Positions 42,719 to 51,608 of a stretch of 64,000 nucleotides of DNA are shown piece after piece. The stretch lies in NCBI GenBank assembly GCA_905197955.1, contig CAJKAR010000007.1:1-64000 (forward strand). The letters are read 5' to 3'. The translations under genes were made by a program, and so were the position numbers. Positions within the stretch are counted from its first letter, which is position 1. Each line of letters opens with the position of its first letter. The notes beneath the pieces were generated by a model that saw only the letters and a list, made by a program, of their open reading frames with translations, did not search any database and was not told where the DNA came from. This DNA is from an uncultured Lentisphaeria bacterium (GTDB lineage Bacteria > Verrucomicrobiota > Lentisphaeria > Victivallales > UBA1829).

Positions 42719-43096
42719 GATGGTTTCGGGTGCTCCTCTGCGATTTTTATTTCTGAAAACGGAAAATACTATACACCGGAATTGGAAAAATGAAAATTGG
42801 TTTTGGAATTTTGGTCCATCTGTTTGGATCCGGTCGTGAGTTCTGCGGGAATCCGACGGGGAGATCCTCGGGATTGTTTTCTTTTTTTTTGCCGATTTCA
42901 TTGGATTTTTTTTTGCAGGATGCTATTGTATGGTCTGGCAGAACTTCATATTGTATTTCATTCGGAGTATGATTTCGATAAGAGTGTGGTAGGGGTATCT
43001 GGTATCGTGAATCTTGTCCCTCCGGAGCGTGAGTCGGGAAATGCATGTTACGGGAAGACTCTGCGTTCTTATAATTATTTAAGGAACAGGAACGAA
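42719..43096. other. Intergenic region with promoter for the secretion operon
   Basis: No gene is supported between the two divergent genes. TATAAT at 43070-43075 with TTACGG 16 bp upstream (43048-43053) is a plausible rightward promoter 22 bp before the next ATG. Confidence 0.5.
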
Positions 43097-43384
43097 ATGG
43101 AAAGAAAACGTATCTTTGTGGACGGAATGGAATCCGTGAGTTTGACGGACGGAATGATCCGGATGGAACTTTATAACGTGCTGCTGAACCGGAGCCGCAA
43201 TCCGGATTCTCCCAGCGAACATGAGGTTACGGGGGAACTCATTATGACCCCCCAGGGATTCATCAAAGCGTTTTCCACGATGGAAACTCTGGTCCGGAAA
43301 CTGGAAAATGCGGGAATCATCAAGCGGAGTGCGGAATCCGAAGGGGAGTCCGGGGAATCGTCGAAGCTGTCACCGAATTTCTAG
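43097..43384 (+). CDS. Small companion protein of the type I secretion operon
   Basis: 95 residues from ATG 43097, which follows AAGGAACAGGAACG. It reads FVDGMESVSLTDGMIRMELYNVL then GELIMTPQGFIKAFSTME and LVRKLENAGII, a small beta-helix protein with weak likeness to DUF3467 proteins. It ends 18 bp before the ABC transporter gene and is probably co-transcribed with it. It could be a chaperone or substrate adaptor for secretion, an inference from position only. Confidence 0.65.
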   Translation: MERKRIFVDGMESVSLTDGMIRMELYNVLLNRSRNPDSPSEHEVTGELIMTPQGFIKAFSTMETLVRKLENAGIIKRSAESEGESGESSKLSPNF

Positions 43385-43402
43385 TCGCCGAGGATTTCCG
43401 TC

Positions 43403-46081
43403 ATGTCTGAACAAAGTAAACTGACTCTGATTACATGTTTGCGTGAAATCGCAAAAATGCTTCCCAGAGGCGCGGAACTCGACGCTTTTCTGGCAAAATA
43501 CGAGTCCGGGGAGACCGATCCTGTAAAAATGGGGGTTGAACTGGCCGAGAGTCTCCGTCTTGCTCCGGAATATCGGAAAGATGTGAGCCTGGATGAATTG
43601 GCCTCCTACTTCGGGGCACCGATTCTGCTGTGCCTGAAAAATGGGAACTGGGTTCTTTTTCTCGGACTCAGATCCCATGTGGAGCAGGGGGTGGCGTCCG
43701 AACGCTTCGCCGTGTTCGATCCTTTGAGCAAGGTCCCCGGAAAACTGATCTTCCTGACGCGCGAACAGCTCGCAGGAGCATGGGAGGGGGCATCCATCTT
43801 CATCAAGATTGAGATGGCGGGCTGTTCTGTGGACGGGCGTCATACTGCGCTGTATTGTCTGACAGCGATTGTCAAACATTACGGCGGAGATACCGATGTA
43901 AGCCGTCTGCTGCACGAATACGCCATCTCCGAGGACGAACCCGCGCGGCGTCTCCTCCGGAAAATGGCCGATGATCTGGAATTCTCCAGCAAAAGCATCC
44001 GTGTGAACTGGAAGAAACTGGAAGGGCTCGGAGCGGCGTATCCTGCGATCGGCTTCAAAAAAGATGGATCCTCCGTGGTTTTCTGCGGCGTGCGGATGTC
44101 TCCGCTTGAGCCTCCGAAAGAGACTCCGCCGGAACTGCCTGAAAACGCCGAACCCAGGGTGACAATCGAAACGCCGGAGGAACAGAAGCAGAAGGCGGAA
44201 CCGGAAATGAAGCAGGAGCTCGCGATCTGGGATCCTGTGGCGAAGGACGGGCGCAAGCCGCAGATCACGTTCATTGACGAGGAAACGTTCTGTCGTGATT
44301 TCTCCGGAGAAGTCATGCTCTTTAAGAAGCGCTACTCCATACTGGAAGAGAATCAGCCGTTCCGTCTCCGCTGGTTCATTCCGGAGTTTTTCCGGCAGAG
44401 AAAGCTTCTGGCTCAGGTGGCTACGGCGATCATTGCCATGAGCCTGATCGGTCTGGCGATTCCGATTTTCTTCCAGCTGGTGGTTGACAAGGTGCTTGTC
44501 CATGAGAGTCTTAATACGCTGACGGTGCTCGGTGTCGGGGTCATGGTGATGCTGGTATTCAATGCGGCGCTGGAATATCTGGAGAACTATTTCCTGCTGT
44601 TTGCAACGAACCGGATCGATATCCGGCTTGCGACACGGACATTTGCCAAACTTCTCAGTCTGCCGGTCGATTTTTACGAACGGATCTCCTCCGGAGTTCT
44701 GATCAAGCACATGCAGCAGACAGAAAAAATCCGCTCGTTTCTTTCTGGAAGTTTGTTCTTCTCCGCGCTGGAACTTCTCTCCCTGGTGGTGTTTCTGCCG
44801 TTTCTGCTGTATTACAGCGTGAAGCTGACGATCGTGGTTCTGGCGTTCACGCTGGCGATGGCGCTGGTGATTGCCGTGCTGATCAAGCCGTTCCAGATCC
44901 GTCTGGAGGAACTCTATCTGGCGGAAGGCAAGCGGCAGGGGATGCTGGTTGAGACGATTCACGGCATCCGGACCGTGAAGTCGCTGGCGCTGGAACCGAC
45001 CCAGCAGCGGAAATGGAACGATACTGCTGCCTATGCAATTACCCGTTATTTCCGGGTGGCAAAGATTTCGATGACGGCTCGGACCCTCAGTAATTTTCTG
45101 GAAAAATCCATGTTTGTGGCGATTATCTGGATTGGAGCGCACTCTGTGTTTGCAGGGACCCTTTCCGTTGGAGCGCTGATTGCGTTTCAGATGCTTTCGG
45201 GAAGGGTGACGGCGCCGCTGGTTCGAATTGTCGGACTTGTGCATGAGTATCAGCAGACGGCGCTTTCCGTGCGGATGCTGGGAGTGGTAATGAACTGTCC
45301 GGGCGAGCAGGTGGGCGGATCGCTTCATCATCAGCTCCGTGGAGAGATCTCCATCGAGAATGTCTCGTTCCAGTATACGCCGGATGGCCCGCGGGTCATC
45401 AAGGACTGCAATCTGCACATTCCGCCGGGGACGACGGTCGGTCTGGTGGGGCGTTCCGGTTCCGGCAAGACCACTCTGACAAAACTGCTCCAGGGACTTT
45501 ATCCGCTTCAGGCGGGGATCATTAAATACGATGGTATTGACATCCGGGAAATCGACCGCGCCTCTCTGCGTTCGAATATCGGTATCGTGCTTCAGGACAA
45601 CTACTTCTTCTATGGAACGGTTCGCGACAACCTGACGCTTACGAAACGGGAGGCCTCCATGGAAGAGGTCATCTACGCCGCGCGCATGGCGGGTGCCGAT
45701 GAATTCATCCAGAAAATGCCCAAAGGGTACGATTCGATTCTGGAAGAGAATGCCTCGAACCTTTCCGGCGGTCAGCGCCAGCGGCTTGCGATTGCCCGTG
45801 CTCTTCTGCCGAATCCGCGTCTGCTGATCTTCGATGAGGCGACCAGCGCTCTTGACCCGGAAAGTGAAACTCTTGTCCGCAAAAATCTGAAGATGATTGC
45901 CCGGAACAGAACCGTATTCATCATTTCCCACCGTCTTTCGATCCTCTGCCGCGCGAACAAGATCGTGGTGATGGACAAAGGCGAGCTCGTGGAATCCGGT
46001 ACGCACAAGGAACTGGTCGGCCGGAACGGAATCTACGCCGAATTCTGGCGCCAACAGATGGGGACTGAAGAAGATGTTTAA
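43403..46081 (+). CDS. Type I secretion ABC transporter with two C39-like domains (HlyB-like)
   Basis: 892 residues. Two N-terminal C39-peptidase-like segments are visible: ASYFGAPILLCLKNGNWVLFL with FAVFDPLSKVPGKLIFL (about 50-135), and a second starting GCSVDGRHTALYCLTAIVKH (about 138) with AYPAIGFKKDGS and a late FIDEETF strand. The catalytic Cys of C39 is missing, so these are docking (CLD) domains. A six-helix membrane domain (about 335-600) and an ATPase with GRSGSGKTT (near 683), LSGGQ (near 787), LLIFDEATSALD and a SHR His-loop follow. The usual HlyB length is about 700, so two CLDs and a Pro/Glu-rich linker account for the excess. Confidence 0.88.
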   Translation: MSEQSKLTLITCLREIAKMLPRGAELDAFLAKYESGETDPVKMGVELAESLRLAPEYRKDVSLDELASYFGAPILLCLKNGNWVLFLGLRSHVEQGVASERFAVFDPLSKVPGKLIFLTREQLAGAWEGASIFIKIEMAGCSVDGRHTALYCLTAIVKHYGGDTDVSRLLHEYAISEDEPARRLLRKMADDLEFSSKSIRVNWKKLEGLGAAYPAIGFKKDGSSVVFCGVRMSPLEPPKETPPELPENAEPRVTIETPEEQKQKAEPEMKQELAIWDPVAKDGRKPQITFIDEETFCRDFSGEVMLFKKRYSILEENQPFRLRWFIPEFFRQRKLLAQVATAIIAMSLIGLAIPIFFQLVVDKVLVHESLNTLTVLGVGVMVMLVFNAALEYLENYFLLFATNRIDIRLATRTFAKLLSLPVDFYERISSGVLIKHMQQTEKIRSFLSGSLFFSALELLSLVVFLPFLLYYSVKLTIVVLAFTLAMALVIAVLIKPFQIRLEELYLAEGKRQGMLVETIHGIRTVKSLALEPTQQRKWNDTAAYAITRYFRVAKISMTARTLSNFLEKSMFVAIIWIGAHSVFAGTLSVGALIAFQMLSGRVTAPLVRIVGLVHEYQQTALSVRMLGVVMNCPGEQVGGSLHHQLRGEISIENVSFQYTPDGPRVIKDCNLHIPPGTTVGLVGRSGSGKTTLTKLLQGLYPLQAGIIKYDGIDIREIDRASLRSNIGIVLQDNYFFYGTVRDNLTLTKREASMEEVIYAARMAGADEFIQKMPKGYDSILEENASNLSGGQRQRLAIARALLPNPRLLIFDEATSALDPESETLVRKNLKMIARNRTVFIISHRLSILCRANKIVVMDKGELVESGTHKELVGRNGIYAEFWRQQMGTEEDV

Positions 46082-47456
46082 GAAGAAAAATACAACCTTG
46101 AGGGAAGCGGAGGAGTTCCAGCCCGATGCCATTATGCTGGAAGCGCAGAAACCGCCGTTTCCCATGCATATTGTCTGGTTTCTGGTAACCGGACTGCTGG
46201 TGCTCATGATCGTCTGGGCGTGTTTTGCAAAGGTGGACAAGATCGTGACCGCGGATGGAAAACTCGTGACCACACGTCCTCCGATTACAATGAAACCTTA
46301 TGAACGGACGGTCATTAAAACGGTCAATGTCCGTCAGGGACAGCGTGTCAAGGCGGGACAGGTCCTTTTCACCTTTGACACCGTTCTGACCAAATCCGAC
46401 TACCAGAAACTCCTCGAACAGCGGCAGAGTTATCGGGCTCAGCAGAAACGTCTGCTCGCCGAGATGGGGGATTACAAACGCAAGCAGATTTACGATCAGG
46501 ATCCCAATCAGGATGAGATCGCGCAGAACGGCATCTATCTTGCCCGGATGAAGTATTATCAGGAGAAACTTCGTTCGTATCAGGAAAGTCTCACCCGGTA
46601 TGAAAAGACTCTGGCCGCCCTGAAGGAAAGCATGAAGCGTTACGAGGAGCGGAAAGATGCTCTCGGCAGAATCGAAAAGATGATGCGCGGACTGCATGAA
46701 AAGAAAGTGGTCAGTTTGAAGGATCTTCTCAACACGCAGATTCAGTTCATCGAGATGGGGATTCAGATCGATCAGCAGAACGTTCAGATTGTGGAAAATA
46801 CCCAGCAGATCCGCTCGATTGATGCGGAACGCGAAGCGTTTATCAAGGACTGGTTCCGCCAGATCATGGAGGAGAAAGTCAATGTGGAGCGCGAATTGAT
46901 TTCTGTGGAGAAGGATCTGCCGAAAGCCAGTCGTTTGAACGCTCTTCAGGAGCTGCGTTCTCCCTGTGATGCGGTGGTTCATGAGATCGCGCCCTTCCAG
47001 GAAGGGTCCGCGGTTCGGGAAGCGGAGGCGATCGTGACGCTGATTCCGCTGGATGTTCCTCTGGAAGCCGAAGTGGATATTCCGGCAAAGGATATCGGCT
47101 GGGTCAAACTGGAGGATAAAGCCCGTTTGAAATTCGATGCGTTTCCGTTCCAGCAGTGCGGAACGCTGGATGGGACAATTACTTACATCTCGCAGGATGC
47201 TTTCACCAAAGGGGTGACATCTCAGGAGCAGACGGAGAATACCGATGACGGTGGAGAACCTTCTCAGACCGCCAAAGGAACCACCTATCTTGCCCGCCTG
47301 AAACTTTCCGGAGCTTTGAAAGGACGTGCCGCGAATGTCAAACTTCTGCCAGGCATGCGTCTGAAAGCGGAAATCAAGGTCGGCCGAAGAACGGTAATCA
47401 ATTACCTGCTCAATCCGTTTGTCAAGGCGCTGGAAGAATCGGTACGGGAACCCTGA
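46074..47456 (+). CDS. HlyD-family membrane fusion protein of the type I secretion system
   Basis: 460 residues with one N-terminal membrane helix (about 25-47), the biotinyl/lipoyl half-motif VIKTVNVRQGQRVKAGQVLFTFD, a long coiled coil (about 110-290), the second lipoyl half ELRSPCDAVVHEIAPFQEGSAV and a C-terminal barrel ending in RRTVINYLLNPFVKAL. It overlaps the ABC gene by 8 bp. The pair would need a TolC-like outer membrane channel, which is not in the window; nor is an RTX substrate. Confidence 0.92.
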   Translation: MFKKKNTTLREAEEFQPDAIMLEAQKPPFPMHIVWFLVTGLLVLMIVWACFAKVDKIVTADGKLVTTRPPITMKPYERTVIKTVNVRQGQRVKAGQVLFTFDTVLTKSDYQKLLEQRQSYRAQQKRLLAEMGDYKRKQIYDQDPNQDEIAQNGIYLARMKYYQEKLRSYQESLTRYEKTLAALKESMKRYEERKDALGRIEKMMRGLHEKKVVSLKDLLNTQIQFIEMGIQIDQQNVQIVENTQQIRSIDAEREAFIKDWFRQIMEEKVNVERELISVEKDLPKASRLNALQELRSPCDAVVHEIAPFQEGSAVREAEAIVTLIPLDVPLEAEVDIPAKDIGWVKLEDKARLKFDAFPFQQCGTLDGTITYISQDAFTKGVTSQEQTENTDDGGEPSQTAKGTTYLARLKLSGALKGRAANVKLLPGMRLKAEIKVGRRTVINYLLNPFVKALEESVREP

Positions 47457-47468
47457 CCGGAACAGCGG

Positions 47469-48074
47469 ATGGCGTTCATGCACAGAACTGTTTATCTTGT
47501 TTTGCGTCACACGCCGTTTCAGGAATCGAGTCTTGTCATTTCCGGCATTACGCCGGATTTGGGAAGACTCAATTTTATTGTCAAAGGGGCGCGGCGGACC
47601 GGAAAAAAGAGTTTTCCGCAGATCGGGCTTTTCCGGGAGCTGGAGGTGGAGTTCCGGATCCCGGATGACAGAAATTCGCTCATGACTTTGAGTCGGATGG
47701 ATCTGTTGACGGAGTTTGACCATCTGGCTCTTCACACGGAAAATTATATTGCCGCCTGTGAGTTCGCACGATTCCTGCTGACCAATGTCAAGCCGATGCT
47801 GGCCGCGGAACAGAGCTATGCGGCGTTGAAGACGATGCTCCGCGCGTTTTGCGCGTCTGATCGGCCGGAGCCGTGGCTGACTCTTGCGCGTCTTTCGTTT
47901 TTGAACGAGGCCGGCCTGCTGCCGGAACCGGAGGGAGAACGGGAAGCCGTTCTGCTGAGTGCTCTGCTTTCGGCGGCGCAGGGAACGGGGGGGATGCCGG
48001 AGCTGTCGGAGGAGTATCTTCTGAAACTTTCCGGATGGGTGAAGCGTCTGCTCCGCCATCACGGATTCCATTGA
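47469..48074 (+). CDS. recO: DNA repair protein RecO
   Basis: 201 residues. The N-terminal OB fold has the RecO signature: ESSLVISGITPDLGRLNFIVKGARRTGK at 17-44. The helical C-terminal part (DLLTEFDHLALHTENYIAACEFARFLL) fits, but the zinc-binding cysteines and about 40 residues of typical RecO are absent. It loads RecA with RecF/RecR in gap repair. The start ATG 47469 lies 12 bp after the HlyD stop; a Met at residue 4 is an alternative. Confidence 0.78.
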   Translation: MAFMHRTVYLVLRHTPFQESSLVISGITPDLGRLNFIVKGARRTGKKSFPQIGLFRELEVEFRIPDDRNSLMTLSRMDLLTEFDHLALHTENYIAACEFARFLLTNVKPMLAAEQSYAALKTMLRAFCASDRPEPWLTLARLSFLNEAGLLPEPEGEREAVLLSALLSAAQGTGGMPELSEEYLLKLSGWVKRLLRHHGFH

Positions 48075-48230
48075 TCTCCGGACTTGTGATGGAACGATCT
48101 CTTCCAGCTTCCGGTTTAAACGAAAACTTTATCAGGGATTAGATTGATCTTCGGACTTGTGGTGGATTGATCTGTTCCAGCTTTTGGCTTAAAAATCAAA
48201 CATTTATCAGGGATTTCATCGATCTCCGGA
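48073..48230. repeat. Degenerate direct repeats (about 73-75 bp) after recO
   Basis: Units beginning GATCTCCGGACTTGTG, GATCTTCGGACTTGTG and GATCTCCGGACTCCC start at 48073, 48146 and 48221. Each of the first two also shares TTCCAGCTT and TTTATCAGGGATT at matching offsets. The third is partial and overlaps the 3' end of the AraC gene. Confidence 0.8.
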
Positions 48231-49145
48231 CTCCCGGAGCGGGATGGAAAGAGAAGTTTTCTGGCTGCCGCTTTTTTCCGATACTTCCGCATTGGAGCTT
48301 TCACGCCGGAAGCGGGCAGGGGGGATTCCGTAAAACTTGCGGAACATCCGGGAAAAATAATAGACATTTGAGAACCCCGACTTTTCCGCGATCCCCTTGA
48401 CGGGTTCATTCGTGCCGGAGAGCAGCTGCGCCGCCTGTTTCATCCGGACATTCAGAACCAGCTGCTGAAACGGCGTACCGAGCAGTTTCAGACACAGATG
48501 GCTGGTTCTTGAGGAGGAGATCCCGAGATGGCGTGACAGTCCGGCGAGCGAAACTCTGCCGCAGGCATGGCGCAGCAGATATTCCCGGATGGCCTCCTTG
48601 CGGTTTGCCGGATGTTTTTCCTGCTGATTCTCCTGAAGCAGCCGCATGTAGAATGCCATTCCGAGGAGCAGACACTCTTCAGTCAGTTCCGCCTGCATGG
48701 ATTCGGGAAAGGGGGGAAGGTGTTCCCAGGATTTCAGGAGCGAGGCTTCCGGAGGAGGTTCGCCGCGGAACGGACCGACATAAAAAATCAGTTCCAGCAC
48801 ATCGTTCCAGAGAAAGGGAACCACGAGTTCTTTCACGCCCTTCCAGCAGGAGTGGCAGAAGGGGCGTCCGGACCGCAGGGATTCTGCTTCCACAGCGGCT
48901 CCGCAGTCATCGAGACAGGATTTGTTGAAGTTCCGCTGCCGGCTGCGGTTCCACTGACAGAAATCGCTGTGATGGGAGCCCCAGTGGAGAAAAAGAAACT
49001 GATCGTCAGCGCTGTACCAGCGTCCGGTCATTGCGTGGATCGTCAGGAAAACGCGGTATCTTGCCTGAAAACGGCGGATGGCTCCGTCGATGAATTCCGG
49101 CAGGGCTGGGGTCGAATATTGATTAAAATAATCTGTTTTCAGCAT
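48216..49145 (-). CDS. PocR-domain AraC-family regulator
   Basis: 309 residues. The N-terminal half has a PocR-type sensor with conserved cysteines and aromatic residues: FCQWNRSRQRNFNKSCLDDCG then SGRPFCHSCWKGVKELVVPFLW. The C-terminal 105 residues are the AraC double HTH (GLSRHLGISSSRTSHLCLKLL and GIAEKSGFSNVYYFSRMFRK). PocR domains are thought to bind small hydrocarbon derivatives. It is divergent from the FAD oxidoreductase, which it probably controls. ATG 49143-49145 is used. Confidence 0.88.
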   Translation of the reverse strand: MLKTDYFNQYSTPALPEFIDGAIRRFQARYRVFLTIHAMTGRWYSADDQFLFLHWGSHHSDFCQWNRSRQRNFNKSCLDDCGAAVEAESLRSGRPFCHSCWKGVKELVVPFLWNDVLELIFYVGPFRGEPPPEASLLKSWEHLPPFPESMQAELTEECLLLGMAFYMRLLQENQQEKHPANRKEAIREYLLRHACGRVSLAGLSRHLGISSSRTSHLCLKLLGTPFQQLVLNVRMKQAAQLLSGTNEPVKGIAEKSGFSNVYYFSRMFRKFYGIPPARFRRESSNAEVSEKSGSQKTSLSIPLRESGDR

Positions 49146-49175
49146 GATAGTATAAATATACAGTCGTATTGTGCA

Positions 49176-49204
49176 TTGTCAAACGCGTCTTCCGGTGGTA
49201 TAAT
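49176..49204 (+). promoter_or_regulatory. Sigma-70-type promoter of the FAD oxidoreductase
   Basis: TTGTCA (49176-49181), 17 bp, TATAAT (49199-49204), 32 bp before the ATG. It lies in the intergenic region shared with the divergent PocR-AraC gene. Confidence 0.75.
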
Positions 49205-49236
49205 CCGCTACAGAAAGAAAATATGGGAGAACTCTT

Positions 49237-50463
49237 ATGAGACAAGTGAAACAGAATCTTGAAGTACCCGTCCGCAGTGAATGCGATGTCCTTGTGATCG
49301 GCGCGGGACCGGCCGGGATGGGGGCCGCGATTGCCGCCGCCCGGAAAGGGGCGCGCGTGACTCTGGTGGAATACGGCGGGAAACTTGGCGGAATGTGGAC
49401 GCTGGGGCTGCTTTCCCCTTTCTTTGACAATCAGAAAGAGGGGCTCAACCGGGAAATCCGGGAGAAGCTCATGGAACGCAAAGCCTGGGGCGGACTCTGG
49501 AACATGTCGTTTGATCCGGTGGAGATGGCGCTTCTGATGAACCGCTATGCGGTGGAGCTGAAGATGGATGTTCTGCTCTACACGATGGCATGCGAACCGT
49601 TCCTGGAGGATCGGACGGTTCGGGGGGTTTTTGTTCAGAACAAGTCGGGCAGACAGTTGATTCTGGCGAAAGTTGTCATTGACTGTACCGGAGATGGCGA
49701 TATTGCCGCCCGTGCGGGCTGTCCTTTTGAAATCGGCCGTCCTTCCGATGGAGCATTCCAGCCGATGACAATGATGTTCAAGCTCGGCGGACTCCGCAAA
49801 GACTATTCTTCCGACCGCCTTCACGACTGGTATGAAATTCTGGAAGAGCGCGTGAAGGACAAGGCCCGTTTCCTCGAAGATGTTCCGTTCACGAATCCTG
49901 CGCTTATCAAACTGCCGCGGGAGGACGAGGCTCTGATTCAATGGACGCACATCCGCAAATATTCCGGATGCAGCGGTGATGAACTCAGTCGCGCGGCTCA
50001 GGAGGGCTTCCGGCAGGTTGAACTGGCAATGAGTTATTTTGAACTGATCCGCGATGTGCTCGGCGATGTGTATCTGGCGGAACTGCCCGCCGTGATCGGC
50101 GTGCGGGAAACGCGTCGCATCACCGGTGAGTACCATATTTCGGATGAGGATCTGAAAGAGGGGCATTCGCAGCCGGATTCTGTCTGCACCGTCTATTTCG
50201 GCGTGGATATTCACGAGCCTTCTTCGGAACAGCAGACCGGGTTGCCGAATCCCGGATTCGATATTCCTTTCCGCTCGCTTGTTCCCCTGAACGCGGAGAA
50301 TCTGCTGACTGCCGGACGCTGTATTTCCGGTTCATACCTGGCCCACGCCGCATACCGGGTGACCGGGGACTGCCTTCAGATGGGGGAGGCGGCGGGTGAG
50401 AGAGCTTGTGAGGCGATCCGCCGCGGAATTTCCGTTCGTGACCTTGCCCGTCAGAATTCCTGA
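49237..50463 (+). CDS. FAD-dependent oxidoreductase (FAD_oxidored family)
   Basis: 408 residues. DVLVIGAGPAGMGAAIAAARKG (about 17-38) is the FAD dinucleotide motif; DCTGDGDIAARAG (about 149-161) and the C-terminal GRCISGSYLAHAAYRV are typical of the FAD_oxidored (PF12831) family that is expanded in Lentisphaerota and Bacteroidota. The substrate is unknown; members often act on plant- or host-derived compounds. GGGAGAA precedes the ATG. It has its own promoter and a divergent AraC regulator. Confidence 0.88.
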   Translation: MRQVKQNLEVPVRSECDVLVIGAGPAGMGAAIAAARKGARVTLVEYGGKLGGMWTLGLLSPFFDNQKEGLNREIREKLMERKAWGGLWNMSFDPVEMALLMNRYAVELKMDVLLYTMACEPFLEDRTVRGVFVQNKSGRQLILAKVVIDCTGDGDIAARAGCPFEIGRPSDGAFQPMTMMFKLGGLRKDYSSDRLHDWYEILEERVKDKARFLEDVPFTNPALIKLPREDEALIQWTHIRKYSGCSGDELSRAAQEGFRQVELAMSYFELIRDVLGDVYLAELPAVIGVRETRRITGEYHISDEDLKEGHSQPDSVCTVYFGVDIHEPSSEQQTGLPNPGFDIPFRSLVPLNAENLLTAGRCISGSYLAHAAYRVTGDCLQMGEAAGERACEAIRRGISVRDLARQNS

Positions 50464-50477
50464 ATGAAATAATATGG

Positions 50478-50517
50478 CCGTCTCTTTTTTCGTTCTCATT
50501 GAACGGAAGAGAGGCGG
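50478..50517. terminator. Possible bidirectional terminator between convergent genes
   Basis: CCGTCTCTTTT (50478-50488) pairs with AAGAGAGGCGG (50507-50517), with an inner GTTC/GAAC stem. The pairing is imperfect and it overlaps the end of the next gene. Confidence 0.4.
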
Positions 50518-51608
50518 TATTTCCCGCTTTTTTCATCGAAAAGGAACGTCAGTGTGATTTCCAGATCCTTGATGGTTCTCAGATTCTCCCGATGCCACTT
50601 TTCTCGATGCCGATTCTCCCGATGCCGGAGAAATGCATAGCGAAGAATCTGTTTTCTTCGGGAGGTGTGTGGGGGCGAAGAAGGTGTTTTCGTCACACCG
50701 TCCCCCGGAGAAGAATCGGGCGGACCGAGAATCCAGATCGTTTCGTCCGGAGTCATTCCGGGGTTCAGTTTTTTCAGTTTTTCGATGAACCTGTGCAGAT
50801 CTTCCGGAGATTTCCGGAGAGCGAACGTTTTGGCGGAGACCTCGTTTCCCGCATGAGAAAGAAGCTGCTTCATTGCGGACTGGTTTAACTGAATTTCCGT
50901 CAGCAGTTGCGGACGGTACGGCGGCAGAGAGAGAAATGGCAGTTGTATGTTTGTGCGAACCAGTCCCTTGTAGTATTTCAAGCGTTTGGAGACCCGTAAT
51001 ACGGGGCCTTCGGGGAGATTCTGAAACGTGTTCGACAATTTCCAGGGATGGGCGGGATCTCCATCCGCCGAGCCTCTTGTATCATCGAAGATCCGGCCGT
51101 CCGGCGTGACGAGACAGCGGAAATGAAATTCAGAATCCCATCGCTCTTTTCCGGATTCTCCCCGATACACCACCTTGCCGCGGAGAACGGTTCTTCCCTC
51201 CGGTTCCGCTGCAGCAAGGAACATGCAGAATGCCCGCAGAGATTCCTCCCTTGCAAAAAAATGGTACCTCGGCGGCAGGATCTCCTTCAGCAGAAAAGTT
51301 CGGAAAAAGCCCTGTTCCGTTTTTCCCGGCAGATCGAATTCACTTCCGAAAAGATGGAGCTTTTCCGCTGTTTCCGGAATTTTCATCTCAATGGGATCGC
51401 CGCCCTGAAACACCGGTTGGAATGAGACATGAAATACGTTGTTTTTCAAAACGCCTCTGTTCCGGGTTCCCCATACGCTTTCCATGCAGAATCCTGATAG
51501 GTGCCGGTCCTTCAGATCAAGGGAAATGTATTCCGGCAGCACCTCCTCTCTTGCAAATATGAGGCTGAGAAAAAAGAGAAGAGGAGAGATTTTACAATGC
51601 AGTTTCAT
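50496..51608 (-). CDS. Hypothetical secreted protein with SmpA/BamE-like motif
   Basis: 370 residues from ATG 51606-51608. The N-terminal hydrophobic stretch (about 8-20, SPLLFFLSLIFA) is a signal peptide, so the protein is exported. Near residue 290 KLNPGMTPDETIWILGPPDS has the pGMt...lLGpPd pattern of SmpA/BamE-type small domains. The stretch after it is rich in His/Arg (REN/REK repeats). The gene overlaps the end of the DUF6624 gene by 17 bp. Function unknown. Confidence 0.65.
   Translation of the reverse strand: MKLHCKISPLLFFLSLIFAREEVLPEYISLDLKDRHLSGFCMESVWGTRNRGVLKNNVFHVSFQPVFQGGDPIEMKIPETAEKLHLFGSEFDLPGKTEQGFFRTFLLKEILPPRYHFFAREESLRAFCMFLAAAEPEGRTVLRGKVVYRGESGKERWDSEFHFRCLVTPDGRIFDDTRGSADGDPAHPWKLSNTFQNLPEGPVLRVSKRLKYYKGLVRTNIQLPFLSLPPYRPQLLTEIQLNQSAMKQLLSHAGNEVSAKTFALRKSPEDLHRFIEKLKKLNPGMTPDETIWILGPPDSSPGDGVTKTPSSPPHTSRRKQILRYAFLRHRENRHREKWHRENLRTIKDLEITLTFLFDEKSGKYRLSSVQ

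Noticed and set aside
43370..48071. Very long minus-strand open frames opposite the secretion genes (967 and 716 codons)
   Set aside because: They mirror the codon pattern of real HlyB/HlyD/recO genes, have no recognisable domain, and are rich in His/Arg/Gln as antisense frames of GC-biased genes usually are.
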